A model generated the notes under the pieces. It ran no database searches. It saw only the letters and a program-made list of their open reading frames with translations, and was not told where the DNA came from. This document shows, one piece after another, positions 10,443-20,055 of a DNA stretch of 64,000 nt. The position numbers were made by a program, and so were the translations under genes. The DNA comes from Prorocentrum cordatum. Its lineage: Eukaryota; Sar; Dinophyceae; Prorocentrales; Prorocentraceae. Position 1 is the stretch's first letter, and every line of letters starts with the position of its first letter. The stretch spans positions 22,501 to 86,500 of the forward strand of contig CAUYUJ010016900.1 of NCBI GenBank assembly GCA_963575745.1. Direction: 5' to 3'.

Positions 10443-10739
10443 GAGGAGGCGGACGAGGAGGAGGAGGAGGCGGAGGAGGAGGAGGAAGAGGCGGAGGAGG
10501 GGGATAATACTACGAATAATACGGGTGGTACGAATCATTAAAATCATAATGGAGCATTTTCAAAGAGTCACACGTCTAGTAACTAGAAGACAACTCACAA
10601 TACCAAAGCGTCGAGCAATACTAAGATGACGAGTACGATGATTCATTCCCAACCATCCTGTGGTGTTGGGTCCTCGTTTTGAAGAGACGGTGCCCGCGTC
10701 CTCTCCTCTCCTCCTCTTCCCCCTCCTCCCTCCTCCCCC
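10443..10739. other. GGA tract, AT-rich island and pyrimidine tract before the 77-bp array
   Basis: A short GGA tract (10443-10500) is followed by about 140 bp of AT-rich degenerate ACT/GAA trinucleotides, then CCTCGTTTTGA at 10670 and a CTCC-rich tract. A similar TCTCGTTTTGA plus CTC tract precedes the 101-bp array at 14341. No gene. Confidence 0.6.
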
Positions 10740-12130
10740 TCCTTGCCTCTGCTCTCGGCACACCTCTCACGCGTTTCGTAGCCCCATAGGAAGCCTCCAC
10801 CGCAGGCCCAGGGGGGTGTTTCGCATGCGTTGGCCACCCAGGCAGCGTTCGTGGCCCCCATAGGGAGCTCCACCGACCTCTCAGTGGGGTGTTCGCAAAT
10901 GCGTTCCCCCACCCAGGGCACGTTTTCGTGGCCCCCCAATAGGGAAACCCACCGAAGGCCCTCAGTGGGGGTGTTCGCAATCGGTTCCCCCACCACAGGG
11001 CAGCTTTCGTAGCCCCATAGACTTCCACCGAAGGCCCCAGTGGGGTTCGCATGCGGTTCCCCCACCCAGGCACGTTGTTTCGTAGCCCCATAGGGAGCTC
11101 CACCGAAGGCCCCAGTGGGGGTGTTCGCATGCGGTTTCCCCACCCAGGGCAGCGTTTCGTGGCCCCATAGGGAGCTCCACCGAAGGCCCCAGTGGGGGTG
11201 TTCGCATGCGGTTCCCCCACCCAGGGCAGCGTTTCGTAGCCCCATAAGGAGCTCCACCGAAGGCCCCGGTGGGGGTGTTCGCATGCGGTTCCCCCACCCA
11301 GGGCAGCGTTTCGTGGCCCCATAGGGAGCTCCACCGAAGGCCCCAGTGGGGGTGTTCGCATGCGGTTCCCCCACCCAGGGCAGCGTTTCGTAGCCCCATA
11401 GGGAGCTCCACCGAAGGCCCCAGGGGGGGTGTTCGCATGCGGTTCCCCCACCCAGGGCAGCGTTTCGTGGCCCCATAGGGAGCTCCACCGAAGGCCCCAG
11501 TGGGGGTGTTCGCATGCGGTTCCCCCACCCAGGGCAGCGTTTCGTAGCCCCATAGGGAGCTCCACCGAAGGCCCCAGTGGGGGTGTTCGCATGCGGTTCC
11601 CCCACCCAGGGCAGCGTTTCGTGGCCCCATAGGGAGCTCCACCGAATGCCCCAGTGGGGGTGTTCGCATGCGGTTCCCCCACCCAGGGCAGCGTTTCGTG
11701 GCCCCATAGGGAGCTCCACCGAAGGCCCCAGTGGGGGTGTTCGCATGCGGTTCCCCCACCCAGGGCAGCGTCTCGTTGCCCCATAGGGAGCTCCACCGAA
11801 GGCCCCAGTGGGGGTGTTCGCATGCGGTTCCCCCACCCAGGGCAGCGTTTCGTTGCCCCATGGGGAGCTCCACCGAAAGCCCCCGTGGCGCAGTTCGCAT
11901 GCGCTTCCCCCACCCAGGGCAGCGTTTCGTGGCACCATAGGGAGCTCCACCGAAGGCCCCAGTGGCGCAGTTCGCATGCGGTTCCCCACCCAGGGCAGCG
12001 TTTCGTAGCCCCATAGGGAGCTCCACCGAAGGCCCGCCCCGGTGGCGCAGTCCGCATGCGGTTCCCCCTATCCAAGGCAGCGCTTCGTGGCCCCATATGG
12101 AGCCCCACCGAAAGCGGCACCCACAACGCG
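10740..12130. repeat. 77-bp tandem array (about 18 units)
   Basis: The CACCGAAGGCCCC block starts at 11101, 11178 and 11255, giving a 77-bp period. Central units are near-identical; both edges are more divergent. The minus strand lacks stop codons in all three frames for over 1 kb, while plus-strand frames close about every 230 bp. It is a short-period relative of the 90-bp array at 23880-24775. Confidence 0.95.
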
Positions 12131-12600
12131 TTACCAACAATTGCTTATGGTTGGGTCTTTCGCCAGGATAATACTATTTTGAATCGTCATACTATTACTA
12201 AGCACTCTATCACCCATGGCACGAATCGGACTAATCGTAATACTTATCCGAAGAAGAATAACACCACATCACATAGTTTTGATAGTATCACTAATATTTT
12301 TGAGGCGAAGAAACATACGAACACCAAGAGACACAACATCACCACTACGACACATGCTGATATACACTCTTAATGATACTCCTAACAATCGTGCTACTGC
12401 TAATAACAAGGTTACACACGTAGTACGAATACGTATACGGCGCTTCGTAATGTTAGTAATGATTCTGTTATGACGAATGCGAGTCATCTTGCTCGCGGTA
12501 CTAACAAACATGACACAACATGTTGTTAACACGAAGCAGATTAATTCCAGAGGTGGAGAAGCAGGATACTTATACTAGTGCTAGTACTATTAAGGGGGAG
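12131..12600. repeat. Low-GC island of degenerate trinucleotides
   Basis: Begins with the array-end flank (ATGGTTGGGTC at 12147), then about 400 bp of AT-rich sequence dominated by ACT, TAC and GAA triplets. It differs sharply from the GC-rich surroundings and resembles 10501-10640, so such islands bracket the 77-bp array. No gene. Confidence 0.6.
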
Positions 12601-13380
12601 CATAAGAAGGAGGAGGAGGAGGAGCAGGAGGAGGGGGAAGAAGAGGTGCCCATACCGCTACCCTTGCTTCGTTTCCGCCTTTGCGGGGCTCCTGGGAGGC
12701 CTTCGTCGCCACCGCTGGATTCGCTCAGAAATTCTGGTCAGAACGCACCCCAGGAAAGCATTCCCCCCCTCCCCTGGGACGATAGCGGGCGTTACCACGG
12801 GGGAGGGGGTTGCGGGGCCAGTAACGTCACGTTTCACACCAGTGCCGTCTGGGAATGTTTTAGGAACGACCAAGGACAATCTGGACGTCAGCACGAACCC
12901 TGGCGTTACTTGGGGGGGCGGTGAAGGGCGGCCGTGGCAGGTAAACGGCCGTTGCCGGGGAGAAACGGAAAAATATGTCTAGGCTTCCCAGATGGGGTCC
13001 GATCATATTGGGTCGGAGGATCGCGCCGTATCGGCGATGCGGCTCGATGTGGAGCCCGACTTTCTCCACGCCGACGTCGTCGAATGTACATCGCCGACGT
13101 CGCCAGTGCATCGCCGATGCATCGGTGATGCATCGGCGATGCGCCGCGACCCTTCGACCCCATCTGCTCCGACTCCATCTGGGAGGCCTCTAGCGTGGGC
13201 GTCGTCGCCGGCGTCGCCGACCTCCAAGGAGTTGAACAGACCAGGACGGATGCTTCTCGGCTTCTCGCAGTTTGCGGCCTCGGGGGCCCTCGCCGGGCCC
13301 CGGTGCCGTCAACGAACACGACTGGGGGAGAGGCTATGATCCCAGAGACGGGGTCGAGACCTTTCAGAGCCCCACATCAT
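12601..13380. other. GC-rich spacer, no gene recognised
   Basis: A short GGA tract (12608-12650) precedes GC-rich sequence with no convincing ORF. A strong inverted repeat at 13108-13142 is listed separately. Confidence 0.5.
13108..13142. repeat. Perfect 16-bp inverted repeat (hairpin)
   Basis: Arm 13108-13123 (GCATCGCCGATGCATC) is the exact reverse complement of 13127-13142, with a 3-bp GGT loop. The arms also contain nested GCATCG steps. Confidence 0.9.
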
Positions 13381-13566
13381 CAGGGGTAACTCGGGTCAGG
13401 GATAACTCGGGTTCGTTTTTCGGGAATCCGAGCCCGAGTTACCCCGGGCCCGAGTTACCCCGGATAACTCGGTCAGGGGTAACTCGGGTCAGAGATAACT
13501 CGGGTTCGTTTTTCGGGAATCCAAACCCGAGTTACCCCGGACCCGAGTTACCCCGGATAACTCGGG
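13381..13566. repeat. Tandem duplication (93 bp) of a hairpin-forming unit
   Basis: CAGGGGTAACTCGGGTCA starts at 13381 and again at 13474. Each unit has TAACTCGGG facing CCCGAGTTA around a TTTTTCGGG loop, plus further GAGTTACCCC copies, so several alternative stems are possible. Confidence 0.9.
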
Positions 13567-14384
13567 CGCCCAATATAGAGGTTGCGCGAGGAGGCGCCAC
13601 GGCATCGGCGCCGTCGTCACGAGGGCGGTTGCCATGAAGGAAAAAAACGCAGACTTCCAGAGCATACTCCGGATTCCATGACAAAGTGGGGGGGGGTCAC
13701 ATTCGGGGGGGGGGTCTGATTTGAGCTGTCTTGGAGGGTTCGGGGGGTGTTCTGGGCAAAGGACCGCCCTTTGATGGATAGTCTGGGGGGTCTAAAACTT
13801 CTCGTCTGGGGGGGTTGTGACCCCCCCCCTTTTATTACCACATCTGGGGTATGCAGCAAGTAATGCGCAGGTGTTCCACCGTTCCCGGCCGCCGAGGGCC
13901 CATCGCCAGGCCCCAGGGCCGTGGCACGACCACCGGGGGCGAGACGCCGGCCCTGGGGACGTATAGTCCAGGGTTCCAGGGCCTTGTGGGCCCCGGAAAC
14001 GGCAGGGCCCTTTTTTCACCGTTTCCAGAAACATGTCCCTTGAAAATGGAAGCGGCAAAAAAACGGCGACCAGAAACGGCAACAAAAACGGCTCCAGGAT
14101 CGGAACCGGAGCCGGAACCGGTCAAACAACGGCGACGGAACCGGTAACAAAAACGGCGTCGGAACCGGCAAACAAACGGCAAACCGGAACCGGTAAAAAA
14201 ACGGCCCTAAGTTCCAGGGAGCCCGGGAAGACAAGGCACCGGATGTCCGGGCTTGCGGTGACAAGGAGGAGTCGCCAGGAAGGAACGGCGCCCCGAGGCT
14301 TTCTCTCGATCTGTTCCCCCCAATGCTCCCTGGGTTAGGGGTCTCGTTTTGAGCAGAGCGGTGGGGTGCCAACTCCCTTCGCCT
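13567..14384. other. No gene; degenerate AACGGC/AACCGG repeat at 14035-14215
   Basis: 13680-13840 has several poly-G runs, and 14035-14215 is a degenerate tract of AACGGC and AACCGG hexamers. No coding signal. Confidence 0.6.
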
Positions 14385-14433
14385 CCTCCTACTCCTCCTC
14401 CTCCTCCTCCTCCTCCTCCTCCTCCTCCCGCCC
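14385..14433 (+). repeat. (CTC)n microsatellite
   Basis: Nearly pure CTC just upstream of the 101-bp array. Confidence 0.95.
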
Positions 14434-14489
14434 TCTGTATCGCTCTCGCCTGCCTGCCTGCACCTGCCTGCGCCTGCCTGCACCTGCCC

Positions 14490-16335
14490 GCGGAGGGACC
14501 GCACAGCGGGGCCCCCACGCAGGCCCAGATGGGACCTCGCCATCCCCGGGGGGCTTCGAAGTGCGAAACTGTCGCCGCTCTCGAGGGCTGCAGGGTGAGC
14601 TCGCACAGCGGGGCCCCAAGCAGACCGAAACGGGACCTCGGCTTCCCTGGGGGGCTGCGAGGTGTGAAATTGTCGCCACTTTCGAGGGCTGCTGGGGGAG
14701 CTCGCACAGTGGCGCTTCACGCAGACCGAAACAGGACCTCGGCATCCCTGGGGGGCTGCGAGGTGTGCAACTGTCCCCACTTTCGAGGGCTGCTGGGGGA
14801 GCTCGCACAGTGGGGCCCCACGCATATTCAAGCGGGACCTCGGCATCCCTGTGGGGCAGCGAAGTGTGAAACTGTAGCCATTGTCGAGGGTTGCTGCTGG
14901 GGGGGCCAGCACAGTTGGGCGCAGACCGAAACGCGACCTTGGCTTCCCTGGGGTGCTGCGAAGTGTGACGCCGTCGCCATTTTCGAGGGCGGATGGGGGG
15001 GCCAGCACAGTGGGGCCCCACGCAGATCCAGCTAGGACCTTGGCATCCCTGGGGCACCGTGAAGTGTGAAACTGTCGCCACTCTCGAGGGCTGCTGGGTG
15101 AGCTCGCACAGTGAGGCCCCACGACGCAGACCTAAACGGGACCTCGGCATCCGTGGGGGGGGGGGCTGCGAAGTGTGAATCTGTGGCCACTCTCGAGGGC
15201 TGCTGGGGGGGCAACACAGAGGGGCCCCACGCAGATCCAAGCGGGACCTCGCCATCCCTTGGGGGCTTGCGAAGTGTGAAATTGTGGCCACTCTCGAGGG
15301 CTGCTTGGCGGGGCAGCACAGTGGGGCCCCGCGAAGATCCAAACGGGACCTCGCCATCCCTGGGGGGCTTCGAAGTGCGAAACTGTGGCCACGTTTGACG
15401 GCTGCTGGGCGGGGCAGCACAGTGGGGCCCCACGCAGACCTAAACGGGACCTCGCCATCCCTTGGAGGTTGCGAAGTGTGAAACTGTGGCCACTCTCGAG
15501 GGCTGCTGGGCGGGGCAGCACAGTGGGGCCCCACGCAGATCCAAGCGGGACTTCGCCATCCCTTGGAGGTTGCGAAGTGTGAAACTGTGGCCACTCTCGA
15601 GGGCTGCTGGGGGGGGCAGCACAGATGGGCCCCACGCAGATCCAAACGGGACCTCGCCATCCCTTGGAGGTTGCGAAGTGTGAAACTGTGGCCACTCTCG
15701 AGGGCTGCTGGGGGGGGCAACACAGAGGGGCCCCGCGAAGATCCAAACGGGACCTCGCCATCCCTTGGGGGCTTGCGAAGTGTGAAATTGTGGCCACTCT
15801 TGAGGGCTGCTGGGCGGGGCAGCACAGTGGGGCCCCACGCAGATCCAAGCGGGACCTCGCCATCCCTTGGGGGCTTCGAAGTGCGAAACAGTGGCCACGT
15901 TTGACGGCTGCTGGGCGGGGCAGCACAGTGGGGCCCCACGCAGATCCGAACGGGACCTCGCCATCCCTGGGGGGCTTGTGAAGTGTGAAACTGTGGCCAC
16001 GTTTGACGGCTGATGGGGGGGCCAGCACAGTGGGGTCCCACGCAGATCCAAACGGGACTTCGCCATCCGGAAGGGGGGGGAGGGGCAGCGCAGCGTGAGA
16101 TTGTCGCCATGTTCGAGGGCTGCTGGGGGGGCCAGTGGACCTCGCCATCCCGTGGAGGGGGGCTGCGAAGTGTGAACCGTGGCCACTTTGAGGGCTGCTG
16201 GAGAGGGACAGCACAGTGTGGTTCCACGCTGACCTCGAGGACCTCGCTATCCCTGGGGGGGGGCTGCGGAGAGTGAAACCGTCGCGGCTTTGAGGGCTGC
16301 TGGGGTGCGCAACGCAGTGGGGTCCCACGCAGATC
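14490..16335. repeat. 101-bp tandem array (about 18 units)
   Basis: The GGGACC block starts at 15243, 15345, 15446, 15547, 15648 and 15749, a 101-102 bp period. Each unit contains CACGCAGATC, GCGAAGTGTGAAA and CTCGAGGGCTGCTGGG. Outer units are more diverged. The minus strand is open over long stretches in several frames, giving artificial predictions up to 764 codons. It is unrelated by eye to the 77-bp family. Confidence 0.95.
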
Positions 16336-16670
16336 TGGAGGAGGAGGGGTGGGGGATGAGGAGAGGGAGGAGGAGGATGAGCAGGAGGCGGAGGAAAAGG
16401 CGGAGGCGGACGACCGGGAGGGAGGGGAGGAGGTGGGGGAGGGAAGGGGGAGGAGGAGGGAGGGAGGGGGGAGGGAGGGAGGGAGGGAGGGAGGGAGGAG
16501 GAGGGAGGGAGGGAGGGAGGGAGGGAGGGAGGGAGGGAGGGAGGGAGGAGGAGGAGGAGAGGAGGAGGGAGGAGGAGGAGGAGGAGGAGTAGGACGAGAG
16601 GAGGGAGGCGAGGGAGTTGAGGGAGAAGGACGATGAGCAAGAGGAGAGGGAGAAGGAGGATGTGGTGTTG
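16336..16670 (+). repeat. GGA/GGGA purine tract
   Basis: About 300 bp of GGA and GGGA repeats, almost entirely purine on the plus strand. Confidence 0.95.
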
Positions 16671-17437
16671 AGCAGTTCGGCACGCAAAACGCCGCACTTC
16701 ATTTTCTGGTTGCGTCTCCGCCTTTGTACCTTATCTTGCCCATGCTCCATCATCTCGCTGCTGCTGCGGAGGCGATTGTTCTTCCACCCCGATGTATTCC
16801 TTTTGCTTCTCCTTCCTGGTTCATTGCCTCCTGGCATTTTTGTACCTCTGCTCTGCGAATCGGCCACGCACATTGCGCACGACGTAGATATCCGCCGTGC
16901 GCCGTCTCTTGCAGTGTTGCTGTCGTGCTATCGTCGGCACGCCTCATATCATCCCTTGGTGCCGACGGGTTGGGTACGTCGCAGGGTAATTTCAGGACTC
17001 CCCAGGCCCCAGCGCCGTCAGCGAACGTCTCGGTATCAGGAGCGAAGTGGATTCAGGGGAAGTAGCAGAATCCAGGACCCGGTTTCTTCAGAACCCGTGC
17101 CCCGTGAGGAACATTTCGGACGCTTCGGTACTGTCCAGTCCGCACGTTCGCGTCCAGACATGATTGGACGACGCTCGCGCGGCAAAGTCGTGACCCACGT
17201 CGGACATATTCCGATGTAGATCCGATGTGGGTCCGACGTGAATCCGACATACTCCGACGTGGTCCTGGCGTCAATCCGACGTGGATCCGACGCACATTGG
17301 GTCTCAAGTTGCCGTGCGAGGCCTTCAGGGTTTTCCTTGTAACCTGCGTGCCCCGTAGAACGAGGTCGTTGAGAGCAATCAGCATACATCAGTGCAGGCA
17401 CCAACTAGTCATATACATATTGCTTACCTCCTCTGAG
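16671..17437. other. Putative 5' region of the cyclic-nucleotide-binding gene
   Basis: No exon can be fixed. A short frame at 16993-17060 (after TTTCAG) contains VSVSGAKW, faintly like the SVSAE stretch after PKA regulatory pseudosubstrates, but it soon meets a stop. 17205-17300 holds a degenerate 12-bp TCCGACGTG repeat. Confidence 0.3.
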
Positions 17438-17549
17438 GCAGCTCGCCGAGATCATCAGAACGTCGCACGACAGCAAGATGCATATGCTTTTCGGCGCCAT
17501 CCCCGCGGCCACCATTGAGAAGGTCATCGACGCGATGTTCCTGAAGCCG
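17438..17549 (+). CDS. Exon: start of a cyclic-nucleotide-binding domain (PKA regulatory-like)
   Basis: After acceptor CTCTGAG the frame reads QLAEIIRT then MHMLFGAIPAATIEKVIDAM and FLKP: a helix, LF..I and V.DAM pattern typical of the lead-in of cNMP-binding domains of PKA regulatory subunits. It ends at 17549 in phase 0 before GTCTCG. The exon at 25247-25324 is also phase 0 and continues with VAHGERVIEQGDEG, so joining gives the standard order. Upstream exons, and the rest of the domain including the phosphate-binding cassette, were not found; the gene may be a fragment. Confidence 0.6.
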
Positions 17550-19124
17550 GTCTCGGAAGAGAGAGAGGGGCGTGCAGAGGAGGGCGGCGGTGGAGTTGGC
17601 ACATCGCCATGAAGGAGAGGGGCCCAGAGGCAAACGGGCTCCCCGGGCCCTCCCCGAGCCTCGGGACAGTCAGCAGAACCACTCGGGATTCGGGGGCGGC
17701 CAAGAGGGGGGTGATGATTAGGGGGGTGGATCTCATGGCGTGGGCCATGATATTTCCCCAGATGTCAGGGCGCCTCTTCTTATTTCACTGCGTCGCTGGC
17801 CCCCCCCGCTGGGCCGCGCACGTGCCGCCGGCCGTGACTTGCACGCCCCCCCCTCCTCTTGGACGCCCCTCTCCTGGCCGCCCCCGAGGGATGAAGCCAT
17901 CTGGGGGTCTTTTTGGAAGTTGGTTTGGCTCTCTTGGGGACCTCTTCGGACCCTCTTGGGGCCTTGGACCCCCCATTTAGGGGGTTGCGGCAGCCTTCTT
18001 GGGGCCATCTCGGAGGCCATCGATCAACAAGAAATGGTGTTCTTGATTCGTCCCCCCACCCGTATGAGGCTCACAATGCGCTCTTGGGGTGCTCTTGGGG
18101 CGCCCTTGGGCGCCTTTGGGGTCGTATTGGAGCCCTCCTGGGGCCGTCTTGAAACATCTTGCGGCCTCGCCTACGCGAAGCGAAACTTCCAGAATGCACG
18201 ATTTATTCATGTTTTGCTGGCTTTGGAAAGATTTTATCCTCTCGGGGGCGTCCTTGAGAGACCCCGTGGCCACTTGGAACCGTCTTGGGGTGGCCTTGGA
18301 GCCTTTAGGAGGCATGCTGGAGATCAGCTCGAGTCGTCTCCAGCTACCTTGAGCCATATTAAGGGGCCATCTTGGGCTATCTGGAGCTCTTTTGGAAGCA
18401 TTCTGGGCCAACGAGGACCCTCCGACACCTCGCGACGCCCCCCTGGGGGACCCATGGGGAGCTGGCAGGGGGGCGGGTAAGCCCCTCCCCGAAAGGGAAG
18501 AAGGGATGGGAAGATCGAGGACAAGTACAGTGGGGGCGCGCATCAAGAAATCATGTGCTTTTGTCAGGGTATCCTAGGTTTCTTCGCGCTGCGCGGTGAC
18601 TTCCCGCAGCCGTTGAAGAGGCTGCTGCGTTCAGGGCGCTCCCGGTTGCCCCTCAGGCGCACCTCGCGCGCGGGTTTTCAGGGTCGGGTTTCTTGCGAGG
18701 GTTTCTCGCGGCCGCGTCTGCACTGTAAGTGTATGTGCTCGGGCGCATGGGATAGTGGCGGGTCCCACTTTCATACCAAGCCGACGCGATCCTTCGCCAA
18801 ACTCGGCAGCGCTGGCTTCATGTGTCGGGGGTTACCTTCCCCGATCCGTAGATCTCGCGCATTCGCCGATGTTAGCGTGCGTCTGAGGAGGACTAATTTG
18901 TCAGCACATCATCGAGGGTAGAAGAGACCCTAACCCCAATGACTTAGTGAGGACGTAGCCTCACTTTGGTCCCCGTGCCTGCATTCGGGAAGATATACCT
19001 GGGCGGTTTGGTGTGATAAAGCAGCAGAGAAAAAGACACCCGGTCCCTGATGTTTTTGGCGCTCTGGGCAGCGGCCCCCCTCCAGAGGGTCAGGGGTACC
19101 TTTGTTGCTAATCCACATCTCCTG
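17550..19124. other. Intron sequence with degenerate CTTGGGGCC repeats
   Basis: Part of the inferred 7.7-kb intron. 17880-18440 is filled with imperfect 10-12 bp units around GGCCGTCTTGGGG, the same family as 26640-27000, 27770-28200, 29800-30500, 59340-59760 and 60100-60500. 18480-19120 shows nothing recognisable. Confidence 0.55.
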
Positions 19125-19311
19125 TGATTTGCCTGTCTTCCACCACCACAACCATAAGTTGGAGGAGGAGGGAGCCCTCCTCCTCCTCCTCCTCCTCCTC
19201 CTCCTCCTCCTCTTCGTCCTCCTCTTCGTCCTCCTCCTCCTCCTCCTTCTCGTCCTCCTCCTCCTTCCTCCCCCTAACTTATGGTGGTGGTGATGGAAAA
19301 CAAGCCCATCA
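19125..19311. mobile_element. Foldback MITE, copy 1 (187 bp)
   Basis: Begins TGATTTGCCTGTCTTCCACC and ends GGAAAACAAGCCCATCA. The ends are inverted repeats of about 36 bp enclosing a CTC-rich core. It is flanked by a direct 5-bp duplication TCCTG (19120-19124 and 19312-19316). Copies 2 and 3 lie at 27003-27151 and 49088-49229. No coding capacity. Confidence 0.9.
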
Positions 19312-19316
19312 TCCTG

Positions 19317-20055
19317 TGCTTGTCGGTGCGCCTGTTCATCAGCACACCTGCAACACTGCTGGTCAACACTTGCTCGTCAGCACGCCTGCTGCGCAGCACT
19401 CCTTGATGCTGCGCCCGGAGGCCTGGTGGGACGTCTCCTTTCCCTGCCTTCGTCTCGGAGGCTGTGACGAATCCTTTGGGACCTTGAAGAACCCTGGGGA
19501 CTCCCCATGGATTGACAGGGACCTCTAACGAGGCCTCTCGGAATCCCTGCCTCTTCGAGACTCTTACGAGGCCTGTTTGAAGCTCTTACGAGGGCCACAA
19601 TTGTCGGGTTGACCCACAAGGGGTCCAGCGACAAGGAGGTGGTGCAATACATCTGGTGCAATCGATTTGGGGTTGCAACACATTTGGGGCGTGCAATGCA
19701 TTCCGGGGCGCAAATATATTGCTATATTTTCTTGTGCAAGGCACTACTTGTAATGCAATGCAATACAATTCTCCAGCGTACATTCGCGATACAATTGCCC
19801 CAAATCTCTGGACCCCCTTTTGGAGACTTTTTAAAAAATCGGCGATAAACCCGGGTTATCCGGGGGGGGGGGAGGAGGGGGCCGGCCGATAACCCAACCT
19901 TCGCGCTGTGGGCAGCCCTGCTTATGCCCGCGCCCCCCCACCCCAGACCTGCACGACCGGCAAGGCTGATCATGTTATCCTGGGGGGGGAGGGGGGCAAG
20001 CCCGATGACCCAGGTTATCGCCGCCGGTAACCCAGGTGACCGCCGATGACCCAGG
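19317..20055. other. Intron sequence with GATAACC/GGTTATC inverted motifs
   Basis: 19600-19800 is repetitive GCAATACA-like sequence. 19845-20090 contains many GGTTATC and GATAACC words in both orientations, including near-palindromic GATAAACCCGGGTTATC, so it can fold extensively. No gene. Confidence 0.5.

Noticed and set aside
10621-12140. Minus-strand ORFs of 392-501 codons
   Set aside because: They are readings of the 77-bp tandem repeat in three frames; the encoded units merely rotate, with no independent protein signal.
14389-16697. Minus-strand ORFs of 764 and 521 codons
   Set aside because: They derive from the 101-bp array and adjoining GGA tract.
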